Assembly (NCBI GenBank): GCA_013076295.1
Contig: RQOL01000845.1
Location: 82,929 to 146,928, forward strand
Origin: Sanderia malayensis
Lineage: Eukaryota > Cnidaria > Scyphozoa > Semaeostomeae > Pelagiidae
Direction of reading: 5' to 3'
Length of the DNA: 64,000 bases
In this document: piece by piece, positions 55,086 to 64,000 of the stretch
Position numbering within the stretch: the first letter of the stretch is position 1
Layout of the letters: each line of letters starts with the position of its first letter
Program-made: the position numbers and the translations under genes
The notes under the pieces: generated by a model
What the model was told of the DNA's origin: nothing
The model's database searches: none
Seen by the model: the letters and a program-made list of their open reading frames with translations, nothing else

Positions 55086-55156
55086 ATGATGAAATTGAGC
55101 ATTACTGTCACTGTCACAAGATGAGCTCGGGTAGTTATTTTAGAGACGTGATGTAA
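55086..55156 (+). CDS. Gene B last exon
   Basis: After TTTTTGCAG the exon reads DDEIEHYCHCHKMSSGSY and FRDVM, then TAA (55154-55156). The acceptor phase fits exon 17. The C-x-C pair parallels IYCVCK near the end of A2. An inverted copy is at 37501-37660. Confidence 0.6.
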
Positions 55157-56770
55157 AGAAAATGTGATGAAATGTCAACAAAACGAAATAGCATTCTGTT
55201 TTATCTGCTAGCACTCCATGTGTGCAGCACAGAAAAATCTCAGTTCTTTTTTAATAATCTCATGTGTGTGCTGATGTGTGCACGTGTGATTTAATCACAC
55301 TTTGTATCACCGTTTTTAAAGGATCCTGAAGGAGAAGAGAGCAAGATGATTAATTGTTCTGGTGACCCAACACATGCAAGTGAAATTTACTGAATTTCTC
55401 TGGGCTTATGATATTGGCATACTTTTGTGTTAACTCTGCAGCATTTAATTTTTTTGAACCTATTGGAGAAAATTGGGGGTGGGCTTTGGCATTTGCCAAA
55501 CATCACGAAATTACGGGATAGTTGCAATTTTCCTTTGCTAAAAACTCTAAAGATTTTGTCCCTTCGAGTTAAAATGTAAACAGCCCTTGGTTCAATCAAC
55601 CTTGTGTATAATGTCCAAAATATACATTTCTTCTGCCATTTTCTATGATGGGAATGGTAATTGATGTAAGAATATTTTAGAGTATTTGTCAATATCATAT
55701 CATACCTAACAATACTTAAACAGACAATTCAATGTTTTCCATACTCTAACAGTGTCCAGGAAATGGGTAGTACCATGTGAAATGTCTTGGTATGAAAAGA
55801 GCACCCCTGCCAGGGAAATGTGGTAAGTGCTTTGAACTTCCACTACAAAAAAGTTCTTATAGGATCAAGTCACATTTCTAAGATAGCATGTGGATATTTT
55901 GAAATAAAACAATCTTCGGAAATTGTTCTTAAAAACAAAACAGGATCCATCACAAAGTGGCAAAATCATATACCCCTTGGTGCTATCATATAAGATATAC
56001 AGTATATAAATACTGTATATGTATAAACATTTATTGCCACATTTTTATTTAAATGTACTAATATGTTTTTCTCTCAGTTAATGTCTTCACAATTACAACA
56101 TGTGCCAAAAATGGTTCCTTTTTTGCCAGTCTATAGCAACTTGTATATTTGATTAATTATTAAACCGAAGAGCAACATATAACTTTTTTGGTGCACATAA
56201 TACTGTAACAATACATCTTGGAAATGCTTTGATCATATAGTGAATATTCAAGTTATTGCAAGTTATTGTGTTATTCTGAAATCAATTCCTCAACTAGGTA
56301 CTGCGCAGATTGTACAAGAAGAAGCCAAGATAAAAGGCCAAGAAACACAATCAGAAAGAGAAAACTGTAACAAAAAACTGAAGCACACCATCAATCAGAT
56401 TAGTCTAACCACAAATGTATAAACCTTTTACTAGTAATTGTATTTGGTAGCTCGTGTTGTAAAAATTGAGTAAAATAATTGAGTATTGAAAATTGAAGTA
56501 TTGGAATTTATTACATCATATATATAATCACAGATGCCATATATTTCTGTTCTATGCATGTAATCATCTTGTTAGTTTTTAAACATGCATCACAGCTCAA
56601 TACTGCTTTTTGCAAGACTCTTGATTGATTAAAAAAATTTAAATATTCCCCAATCGTTTCTGGAAAAGTCAACCATTTCATTGCAATTATGACAATCAAT
56701 CAATAAATAGCAGGAATAATTCGACAGAAGAGTGTGTAATTGATGCATGATTAATGACTGTTAAATTTGA
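55157..56770. other. No gene; unique insert in right arm
   Basis: Bases 55190-56855 have no counterpart in the left arm, where the duplicated last exon runs straight into R1. No coding frame is convincing. A perfect 11-bp inverted repeat lies at 55995-56020. Confidence 0.5.
55995..56020. other. AT-rich perfect hairpin
   Basis: ATATACAGTAT and ATACTGTATAT are exact reverse complements around ATAA. Isolated; function unknown. Confidence 0.6.
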
Positions 56771-57227
56771 AGACCATATCGCGATGGCTTTATTCCATGT
56801 AAATTTAATAATGTACCGTCTTGGTCTTAATATACATATAATGGGTGTCCCAAAAAAAGATTCACTCCGTGGTGGCTGGTGGAGTCCTAAACTTATTTTC
56901 AAAATGGCATCCAAGCAGCAAAGTTAGATTATCCAACACCAAAAAGGTAAACCAACAATCATAAAAATGAAAAATAATCTAGGCTTGCCTGATAGATCCA
57001 AGTCAAGTATTGTTTTATGTGTTCCATGACATTGACAGTCCAAGAATAGCCAAATGAAAAGTTCATGTACAAACAACATGGCTTGCATAATTTTTTTGAA
57101 GCTATGAAAACAAAGTTGAAATTCTAAAATGGTTTTCAAATCCCCTACCTCTGTACTGGTTTTCAGTGTTTGTTTCAATTTTTAAAAAGATGCAAACAGA
57201 AGAAGCGCTTGGCCCTTACATAGTGTA
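56771..57227 (+). repeat. R1 repeat, copy in right arm
   Basis: Matches 60404-60858 directly and 37135-37500 in reverse. It contains GGGTGTCCCAAAAAAAG, reminiscent of Tc1/mariner-type ends, but no partner end or transposase. Followed at once by Helitron 6. Confidence 0.85.
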
Positions 57228-57851
57228 TCTAATATATATATTCTGCGGAGTCACGTGACGACGCACTTTCCTTGCCAAAAACAATGGATTCGACCCGAAA
57301 CAATAGGTCGAACGCCCAAAAACAATGGGCCGAAACGGCGAACCGTGTAATCACAAAAACTTTTCTGTTTATGGGTATTTGGCGTTGCGATTTGCATGGA
57401 AAGCGCTGTTTACTGAGTAGACAAAAGTAATGGATTTTGTTTTTCGATTTTCTCCCGAATTTTTCAGTTATTCCATTAATTATTCTGCTAATTGTGCTAT
57501 CACGAAAAAACTACAGTTTACGGTGGCGAAAATTCCAAATTCGCGTCGCGAACTCCAAATTCGAACAAAGCGTTCGCTGTTCACGTGACGCGTTTCGCTT
57601 TTTGCTGCAAGTTGATTGGCTCTTTTTGCCCGACCCACGTGGTAGGCCTAATGTAAACAAGCCCAAAGTTTTAATCAACAAATTTTGATAAGGGATTATC
57701 AGGCGAGCGCAGCGAGCTAACCCATTGTACGTGGGGTTCAAAGAGGCATGAGCGTTAGCGAATGCAGCGCACGAAGTGCGCCAACCACATTAAGTTTTTC
57801 CACTTGCCCCCCTCCGGGAAGCGAGCGAACGCGAGCGGCCCCCCGGGCTAG
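57228..57851 (+). mobile_element. Non-autonomous Helitron copy 6 (624 bp)
   Basis: Starts TCTAATATATATATTCTG after TAGTGTA and ends CCCCGGGCTAG. Its 3' end is the CCGGG...CCCGG stem variant. It abuts Helitron 7 with no bases between, giving a CTAG^TCTAAT junction. Confidence 0.9.
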
Positions 57852-59482
57852 TCTAATATATATATTCTGCGGAGGTCACGTGATGACGCACTTTCTTGCC
57901 AAAAACAATAGATTCGACCCGAAACAATAGGTCGAACGCCCAAAAACAATGGGCCGAAACGGCGAATCGGTGATCAATAAGGCTTTTTTGAATGGGGGCG
58001 CACAAGGTTGGCACTTGCATGGAAAGGCTCCGTTTCTGGAGTAGGCAAAAGTTATCTATTTTTGGAAGCCTATTTCAAAAGAATTTTTGAGTTATTCCAT
58101 TAATTACTCCACTAATTGTGCTATCACGAAAAACGACGGTTTACGCTGGCGAAACTTCCAAATTCGCGTCGCGAACTCCAATTTCGAAGAAAGCGTTCGC
58201 TCTTCACATGATGCGTTTCGCCTTTTGCTGCAATTTGATTGGCTCTTTCGTGACTTCACGTGAAAAGTCACGCGTTTTTCGTTATCATGCAAATTAGCCC
58301 TCGGGTTGAACAGCAGGTACATTTGGAGAAGACGCGTGTTTTTGTTTTCAACACAAAGGATAACTGGGCGCCTTTCAAAGTGTTTTACGACCTGAATTAT
58401 CTTTGTAAAGCCTTGCTAATTGTTTGAGAGACCTCTGGAAAATTACAGGAGACAATTGAGAACACAGGTGATAGTTTTGTTTTGTTTTTTGAGTGAGATA
58501 GTTTTAGTTTTTGTACGACCGCCATTGTTGCTTCGGCATACTGTGACGCTTAGGCCTAATGTAAACAAAGTCAAAGTTTTAAAAAACAAATTATGATACG
58601 CGATTATGAGGCAAGCGGAGCGAGCCAAACTATTGTAAGAGGAGTAGCCAGAGGCATGAGCGGGAGCGAATGCAGCGCATGAAATGCGCCCTATCAGTCA
58701 ATGTTTCTTGATAACAGATAGACAGGCGAGCGCAGCGAGCTAACCCATTGTAAGTGGGGTTGAAAGGCACATGAGCGTGAGCGAATGCAGCGCACGAAGT
58801 GCGCCAACCATAGGCGAGCGCAGCGAGCTAACCCATTACGTGGGATTGAAAGGGGCATGAGCGATAGCGAATGCAGCGCACGAAGTGCGCCAACCATAGG
58901 CGAGCGCAGCGAGCTAACCCATTGTACGTGGGATTGAAAGGGGCATGAGCGTTAGCGAATGCAGCGCACGAAGTGCGCTAACCATAGGCGAGCGCAGCGA
59001 GCTAACCCATTGTACGTGGGGTAGAAAGGGGCATGAGCGTCAGCGAATGCAGCGCTCGAAGTGCGCCAACCATAGGCGAGCGCAGCGAGCTAACCTATTG
59101 TAAGTGGGGTTGAAAGGGGCATGAGCATCAGCGAATGCAGCGCACGAAGTGCGCCAACCATAGGCGAGCGCAGCGAACTAACCCATTGTAGTGGGGTAGA
59201 AAGGGGCATGAGCGTCAGCGAATGCAGCGCACGAAATGCGCCAACCATAGGCGAGCGCAGCGAGCTAACCCATTGTAGTGGGGTAGAAAGGGGCATGAGT
59301 GGCAGCGAATGCAGCGCACGAAGTGCGCCAACCATAGCCATCGCAGCGAGCTAACCCATTGTACGTGGGGTTGAAAGGGGCATGAGCGTTAGCGAATGCA
59401 GCGCACGAAGTGCGCCAACCAGATTAAGCCTTTTTTTCTTGACGGGCTGGGGCGAACAAGCGAAGCGAGTGACGACCCCTAG
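57852..59482 (+). mobile_element. Non-autonomous Helitron copy 7 with ~87-bp internal repeats
   Basis: Starts TCTAATATATATATTCTG and ends GACCCCTAG before TATATATA. With Helitron 6 it interrupts the R1-R2 junction, intact at 60858. From 58720 to 59400 about eight ~87-bp units each contain CGAGCGCAGCGAGC and GCGCACGAAGTGCGC. No Rep/helicase frame. Confidence 0.9.
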
Positions 59483-60403
59483 TATATATATATGCTGAAT
59501 ACCCTAATACCCAGAATACCCAAAACACTCAGTACTCTGTACACTCCTGCATTTCCTTATATATATATATGCTGAATACTCTAATACCCAGAATACTCAA
59601 AACACTCAGTACTCTGTACACTCTTGTATTTCCTTATATATATATATATATATATGCTGAATACCCTAATACCCAGAATACCCAAAACACTCAGTATACC
59701 CTGTATCCTGTACACTCTTGCATCTATTTTCTTTCTATGCACAATTTTACCTAGACGAGCTAAGCTTGTTTATGTTTTGTTTATAATGATGTCTGGTGTG
59801 GCTTTTGCTTTATGCAGGTTGGCACGTACGTAAGGCGTAGCCAGTCATTAGGTACATAGGAGTAGGTAACATATGTACATCCTCAGAAGATTTATAAATG
59901 CTTACCATATATCACAGCTAAATCCACGCCCAAGCGAAGCGAAGTGCAGTTTGGCAATCGATAGCAGTCAAAACACATACCAAATGCTGATGAGCCACCG
60001 AGATTGTAATGAAAGAGACCCTTCAAGGGACACATGGTCTATACCGTCCAAAATGAAACTGCCAAGATCATACCATTCCACCCCACCCTAAGAAATTTCA
60101 ACAACATTGAGTTGTTGTTCTCCTCTCCAATCTCTTTTGACATTGACCAGCTGCCTGATAGCAACAGATAGCACGAGCTCCTTTTCATGCATTCGGCGCA
60201 TGCGCCATCATTGAAAAAAGTGCAAAATGGATGACAATTGTGATGGACAGCAGGGCGTTGGGGTTGTAATTGCGAGATGGAAAAGAAAATAAGCTTCTAT
60301 TGTATGCAAATGAGAATATCAGGATTGACCAATCAAATGCGATGTAACTAAAGGTTCTACCTTGCTCGGGGCCTGAGAAAGTGCAAGTTAAAGAAGGATG
60401 GTT
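59483..60403 (+). repeat. R2 repeat, copy 1 in right arm
   Basis: Begins with (TA)n-separated GAATACCCTAATACCCAG units, then about 670 bp matching 61000-61690 and the inverted copy at 34383-35172. Noncoding. Confidence 0.85.
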
Positions 60404-60858
60404 ATTATATCGCGATGGCTTTATTCCATGTAAATTTAATAATGTACTGTCTTGGTCTTAATATACATATAACGGGTGTCCCAAAAAAGATTCACTCCGT
60501 GGTGGCTGGTGGAGTCCTAAACTTATTTTCAAAATGGCATCCAAGCAGCAAAGTTAGATTATCCAACACCAAAAAGGTAAACCAACAATCATAAAAATGA
60601 AAAATAATCTAGGCTTGCCTGATAGATCCAAGTCAAGTATTGTTTTATGTGTTCCATGACATTGACAGTCCAAGAATAGCCAAATGAAAAGTTCATGTAC
60701 AAACAAGATGGCTTGCATAATTTTTTTGAAGCTATGAAAACAAAGTTGAAATTCTAAAATGGTTTTCAAATCCCCTACCTCTGTACTGGTTTTCAGTGTT
60801 TGTTTCAATTTTTAAAAAGATGCAAACAGAAGAAGCGCTTGGCCCTTACATAGTGTAT
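60404..60858 (+). repeat. R1 repeat, copy 2 in right arm
   Basis: Direct match to 56771-57227. Here R1 runs straight into R2 at AGTGTA^TATATT, the empty site for Helitrons 3 and 6/7. Confidence 0.85.
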
Positions 60859-61690
60859 ATATTATGCTGAATACCCTAATACCCAGAATACCCAAAACAC
60901 TCAGTACTCTGTACACTCCTGCATTTCCTTATATATATATATGCTGAATACCCTAATACCCAGAATACCCAAAACACTCAGTATACCCTGTATCCTGTAC
61001 ACTCTTGCATCTATTTTCTTTCTATGCACAATTTTACCTAGACGAGCTAAGCTTGTTTATGTTTTGTTTATAATGATGTCTGGTGTGGCTTTTGCTTTAT
61101 GCAGGTTGGCACGTACGTAAGGCGTAGCCAGTCATTAGGTACATAGGAGTAGGTAACATATGTACATCCTCAGAAGATTTATAAATGCTTACCATATATC
61201 ACAGCTAAATCCACGCCCAAGCGAAGCGAAGTGCAGTTAGGCAATCGATAGCAGTCAAAACACATACCAAATGCTGATGAGCCACCGAGATTGTAATGAA
61301 AGAGACCCTTCAAGGGACACATGGCCTATACCGTCTAAAATGAAACTGCCAAGATCATACCATTCCACCCCACCCAAAAAAATGTCAACATTGAGTCGTT
61401 GTTCTCCTCTCCAATCTCCTTTGACGTTGACCAGCTGCCTGATAGCAACAGATAACAAGCACAAGCTCCTTTTCATGCTTTCGGCGCATGCGCCATCATC
61501 GAAAAAAGTGGAAAATGGATGACAATTGTGACGGACAGCAGGGCGTTGGGGTTGTAATTGTGAGATGGAAAAGAAAATTGTATGCAAATGAGAATATCAG
61601 GATTGACCAATCAAATGCGCTGTAACTAAAGGTTCTACCTTGCTCGGGGCCTGAGAGAGTGCAAGTTAAAGAAGGATGGTTATCACCACT
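60859..61690 (+). repeat. R2 repeat, copy 2 in right arm
   Basis: Second R2 copy; with 60404-60858 it makes a tandemly duplicated R1-R2 unit of about 1.3 kb. Confidence 0.85.
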
Positions 61691-61799
61691 GCAAAAAGAA
61701 ATGTATCAGCAAGTTTATAACAAAGCCTTTTCCACCACACCAAAGTTAATACCAACACTCTTGGATAAGCAATAAATATAATTTTCATGTAATTTAATA

Positions 61800-62125
61800 T
61801 GTGCAAAAGAAAAAAATATATATACAACGTTTCGAGCTTTACTCGTCTTCAGGTATAGGAAAATACATTAGAAGAGAAGGTAAATAAACAAACAAAAGGA
61901 ATGCGAAATTCGAATTATAGATAAAAGAGAATGTGACGTAAGAAAAAGGAGTGATTAGAGAAAAGAAAATTGTTTGTTAAGGCCAGCAGGTAAAGGTGTG
62001 TTAAAATTAAAAATAATGCGTTTTTCTAGAGTTTTTCTTTTGATACAGCCCAGAGGTGTATAAGAAAGTCCACAAATTGTCATGTCAGCGGTAGAATGAT
62101 CCAGAGAATTGAAGTGTGTTCGTAC
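61800..62125 (-). mobile_element. Penelope-like element 3' fragment, minus strand
   Basis: Minus strand codes for HFNSLDHSTADMTICGLSYT and KRKTLEKRIIFNFNTPLPAG, the C-terminal end after GIY-YIG, then a noncoding tail with a hammerhead-like motif. The same coding stretch lies on the plus strand at 62425-62590, so the two pieces face each other as an inverted repeat. Confidence 0.75.
61821..61857 (-). ncRNA. Degenerate hammerhead-ribozyme motif
   Basis: Minus strand: TATAC (stem I), CTGAAGA (CUGANGA core), C, GAG-TAAAG-CTC (stem II), GAAA, CGTT and GTATA, which pairs with TATAC. The order is right, but a C interrupts stem II and stem III is only the ACGT palindrome, so it would need dimers or be inactive. 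Compare the canonical motif at 28496-28540. Confidence 0.5.
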
Positions 62126-62640
62126 TAAATTATCTTCGACAACAAAAGAAATTGGTTCCTTTCCGTGCAACCACCCTAACCTGTGCTCACATCAACAGCT
62201 CCTCTACAATCTTGAATAACAACAGATCCTACAAAATCAATACTAACTTCACTTGTTCTTCATCGTCAATCATCTATTGCATCTGCTGTTCTAAATGTTC
62301 ACTCCTGTATATTGGTGAAACTTGCCGTAATATGAACGCTCGTTTTGGTGAGCATCTACGAAACGTCGAAAAAAGATTCATTTACAAGACTCTCATAAGG
62401 ATGCTGATTTGAACATTTCTAAACACTTCAATTTTCTGGATCATTCTACCGCTGACATGTGACAATTTGTGGACTTTCTTATGCACCTGTGGGCTCTATC
62501 AAAAGAAAAACTCTAGAAAAATGCATTATTTTTAAACTTAACACACTTTTACCTGCTGGCCTTAACAAACAATTTTCTTTTCTCTAAGCACTCCTTTTTC
62601 TTACGTCACATTCTCTTTTATCTACAAGACAGTTGAGTTC
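62110..62640 (+). pseudogene. Penelope-like GIY-YIG endonuclease fragment
   Basis: Plus-strand frame (62116-62412) with CSSSSIIYCICCSKCSLLYI, GETCRNMNARFGEHLRNV: a C-x-x-C finger and GIY-YIG core (Arg in ARFGEH), the endonuclease domain of Penelope-like elements. After a break near 62405 the C-terminal end HFNFLDHSTADM follows with stops (to about 62590). No RT upstream; it meets the minus-strand fragment at about 62120. Confidence 0.8.
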
Positions 62641-63024
62641 GTCACTTCTCACCCGTCCCTGCCGTCTGCTATTTTTATCAAATTGCACCAACGAAGCTTC
62701 TCAAAATTTGATTTTGGCAATGTAGAATAATTTAGGCCCATTTGATATCCATGTCAATAAAAATAGCTCTGACAACCATAAGTTGCACATTGACGCCCCA
62801 AAGATCGCATCTTCTTCTGCAGTAAGTCTGTAGTCATATCAGGTGCGTTTTTGTTACTCATACTAATACTTTCTGTGAATTTTACAGCAATTTATTAATA
62901 GAGGAAAAAGTATGATTATTGCCTTGAAACGCTGTAAAAGATGTTTGAAAAATGCGCCACTACATCTATAACCTCGATTTCGTGCAGAGATTCAAGGTGT
63001 GAAAACATTGTGAAAGGGGTCTAC
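62641..63024. other. No recognisable feature
   Basis: AT-rich, noncoding as far as I can see. Confidence 0.4.
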
Positions 63025-63322
63025 TGGGTGCGTAAGCAGCGAGTAAGGAATGCTGAAGTAAACAAGGGTATGTAGTGTCAAAAATTGGTACACAGTGAGT
63101 GTAAACTTTTTGTTAATAACTATGGATACATTTAAGGCTCTCTTAGTTAATCTGCCTTCGTTTTCTTTATTGTTTCAACTTTCAAAAATAATGTAGAAAT
63201 AATTTGTCACTTACTTGAAATTGGTGCGATCAAAATCTGAAAAGAGTTTTTGCGCCCTCGAGTCAAAGCTATTGTCTTCTGAAACTATAGCAACAATATC
63301 AAGATGGCCCCACAGAAAAGCG
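63025..63322. repeat. Unclassified direct repeat, copy B
   Basis: Direct match to 145-445, ending on the same AAGATGGCCCCA (ATG 63304). The frame from this ATG stops after 12 codons, so the two copies do not encode the same N-terminus. Confidence 0.7.
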
Positions 63323-64000
63323 CGTTGGGAAGGAGAATGTGACAAACTGGTTGGGGGCTAAAAGAGATAGGATAAAAGATAAGAAACATTATCATGTTTG
63401 AAATATTATGTTATGTTCATTTTACTGAATATTTACGGTTGGTTTAACAATATTAATATTCTTTCAGAAACAATATATTATCGTTCAATTGGGCAAGTTG
63501 ATAGACTTCGAGGGTGGAGACCACAGGGCTTCAATGCATCTGGTGGCCGATAGCGTCTGGAGTGTAAGTGTAATCAGCACTGTAGATTTCTCAGTCGTTG
63601 CGTCATGGGGAAGGCACGTCTGCACGTTTCGTCTGTCCCTGCAAGAAGAAGACAAAGGTAAAGAAGAGAGGCAAATGAAACAAAGGAAACGTTGTAACAA
63701 TCTCTCACGTGCCAGACAGAAGTTTATTTGCGAAATTATTATTATTATATTGCAAAATCAATTTGAAAAGAAGCCTCGGCCTCGGCGGATAGTGTTGACG
63801 ATGAAGAGAGCCGATCAAACCAGAGGAATAAGATAAATGGTAATAATAGAATTTGATCTTTGTCAATCTTTCCAATCAAACACTACTAAGCAAACTATAA
63901 TGAGTTATGGTGTGTTAAACTTTAATTGTTATCTATCAATCATAGAATTTCGACATATTGAAAGAGAATATGCATCCTTTCATTCAAAATAGTCAACAGA
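63323..64000. other. No firm feature
   Basis: A 115-codon open stretch at 63489-63836 has no domain, splice or codon signal I can defend. The rest is AT-rich. Confidence 0.4.

Noticed and set aside
56840..56880. R1 as a Tc1/mariner element (GGGTGTCCCAAAA motif)
   Set aside because: Only one such motif, no partner inverted end, no TA duplication and no transposase.
59500..59700. CCCTAATACCC units as telomere-like repeats
   Set aside because: The units are longer and degenerate, separated by TA runs, and do not form a uniform short telomeric array.
63489..63836. 115-codon open frame as a gene
   Set aside because: No domain, no splice support and no homologue recognised; composition is like the surrounding DNA.

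Overview
This is an intron-rich, AT-rich metazoan genomic window that is dominated by transposable elements and decayed genes. I see no bacterial features, tRNA, rRNA or CRISPR. The mix of chromodomain and non-chromodomain Ty3/gypsy elements, a DIRS element, Penelope-like elements with hammerhead ribozymes, Helitrons and multi-exon KDZ/SWIM-type genes fits a marine invertebrate. A cnidarian is my best guess; I cannot identify the species.

Layout. 1-2.56 kb: an unclassified repeat, microsatellites and two Helitron pieces, one carrying a pogo-like MITE. 2.56-8.4 kb: a minus-strand chromodomain gypsy element (gypsy 1) cut by a DIRS-like tyrosine-recombinase retrotransposon. 8.6-13.3 kb: a nearly intact gypsy element (gypsy 2) with 147-bp LTRs and a 5-bp target duplication, sitting in one arm of an inverted repeat. 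13.5-17.2 kb: a SWIM/CxC gene remnant (D), then a mosaic of a DUF6589-like remnant, a Penelope reverse-transcriptase fragment and an hnRNP-A-like retrocopy. 17.4-19.5 kb: Helitron 2. 19.5-21.2 kb: remnant C of the KDZ/SWIM family. 21.3-24.8 kb: gene A1, a seven-exon SWIM + CxC + KDZ-type gene. 26.6-33.4 kb: gene A2, about 19 exons, coding for an unrecognised P-loop NTPase. 34.4-40.6 kb: inverted-duplicated block with Helitrons 3, 4 and 5. 42.2-55.2 kb: gene B, a paralogue of A2 with matching exon phases, whose exon 14 is split by gypsy 3. 53.7-61.7 kb: the other arm of the inverted duplication with Helitrons 6, 7 and 8. 61.8-62.6 kb: two head-on Penelope fragments with a GIY-YIG domain.

How the parts relate. 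A2 and B arose by DNA-level duplication: introns, exon phases and a 250-bp upstream block are shared. Both now carry stops, frameshifts or lost splice sites. Gene B is bracketed by an inverted duplication of its own 3' end and of downstream repeats R1 and R2. That duplication supplies empty sites for the Helitrons, which fixes their exact ends (A^TC...CTAG^T). Several frames break at A6/A7 runs, so some lesions may be sequencing errors rather than true mutations.
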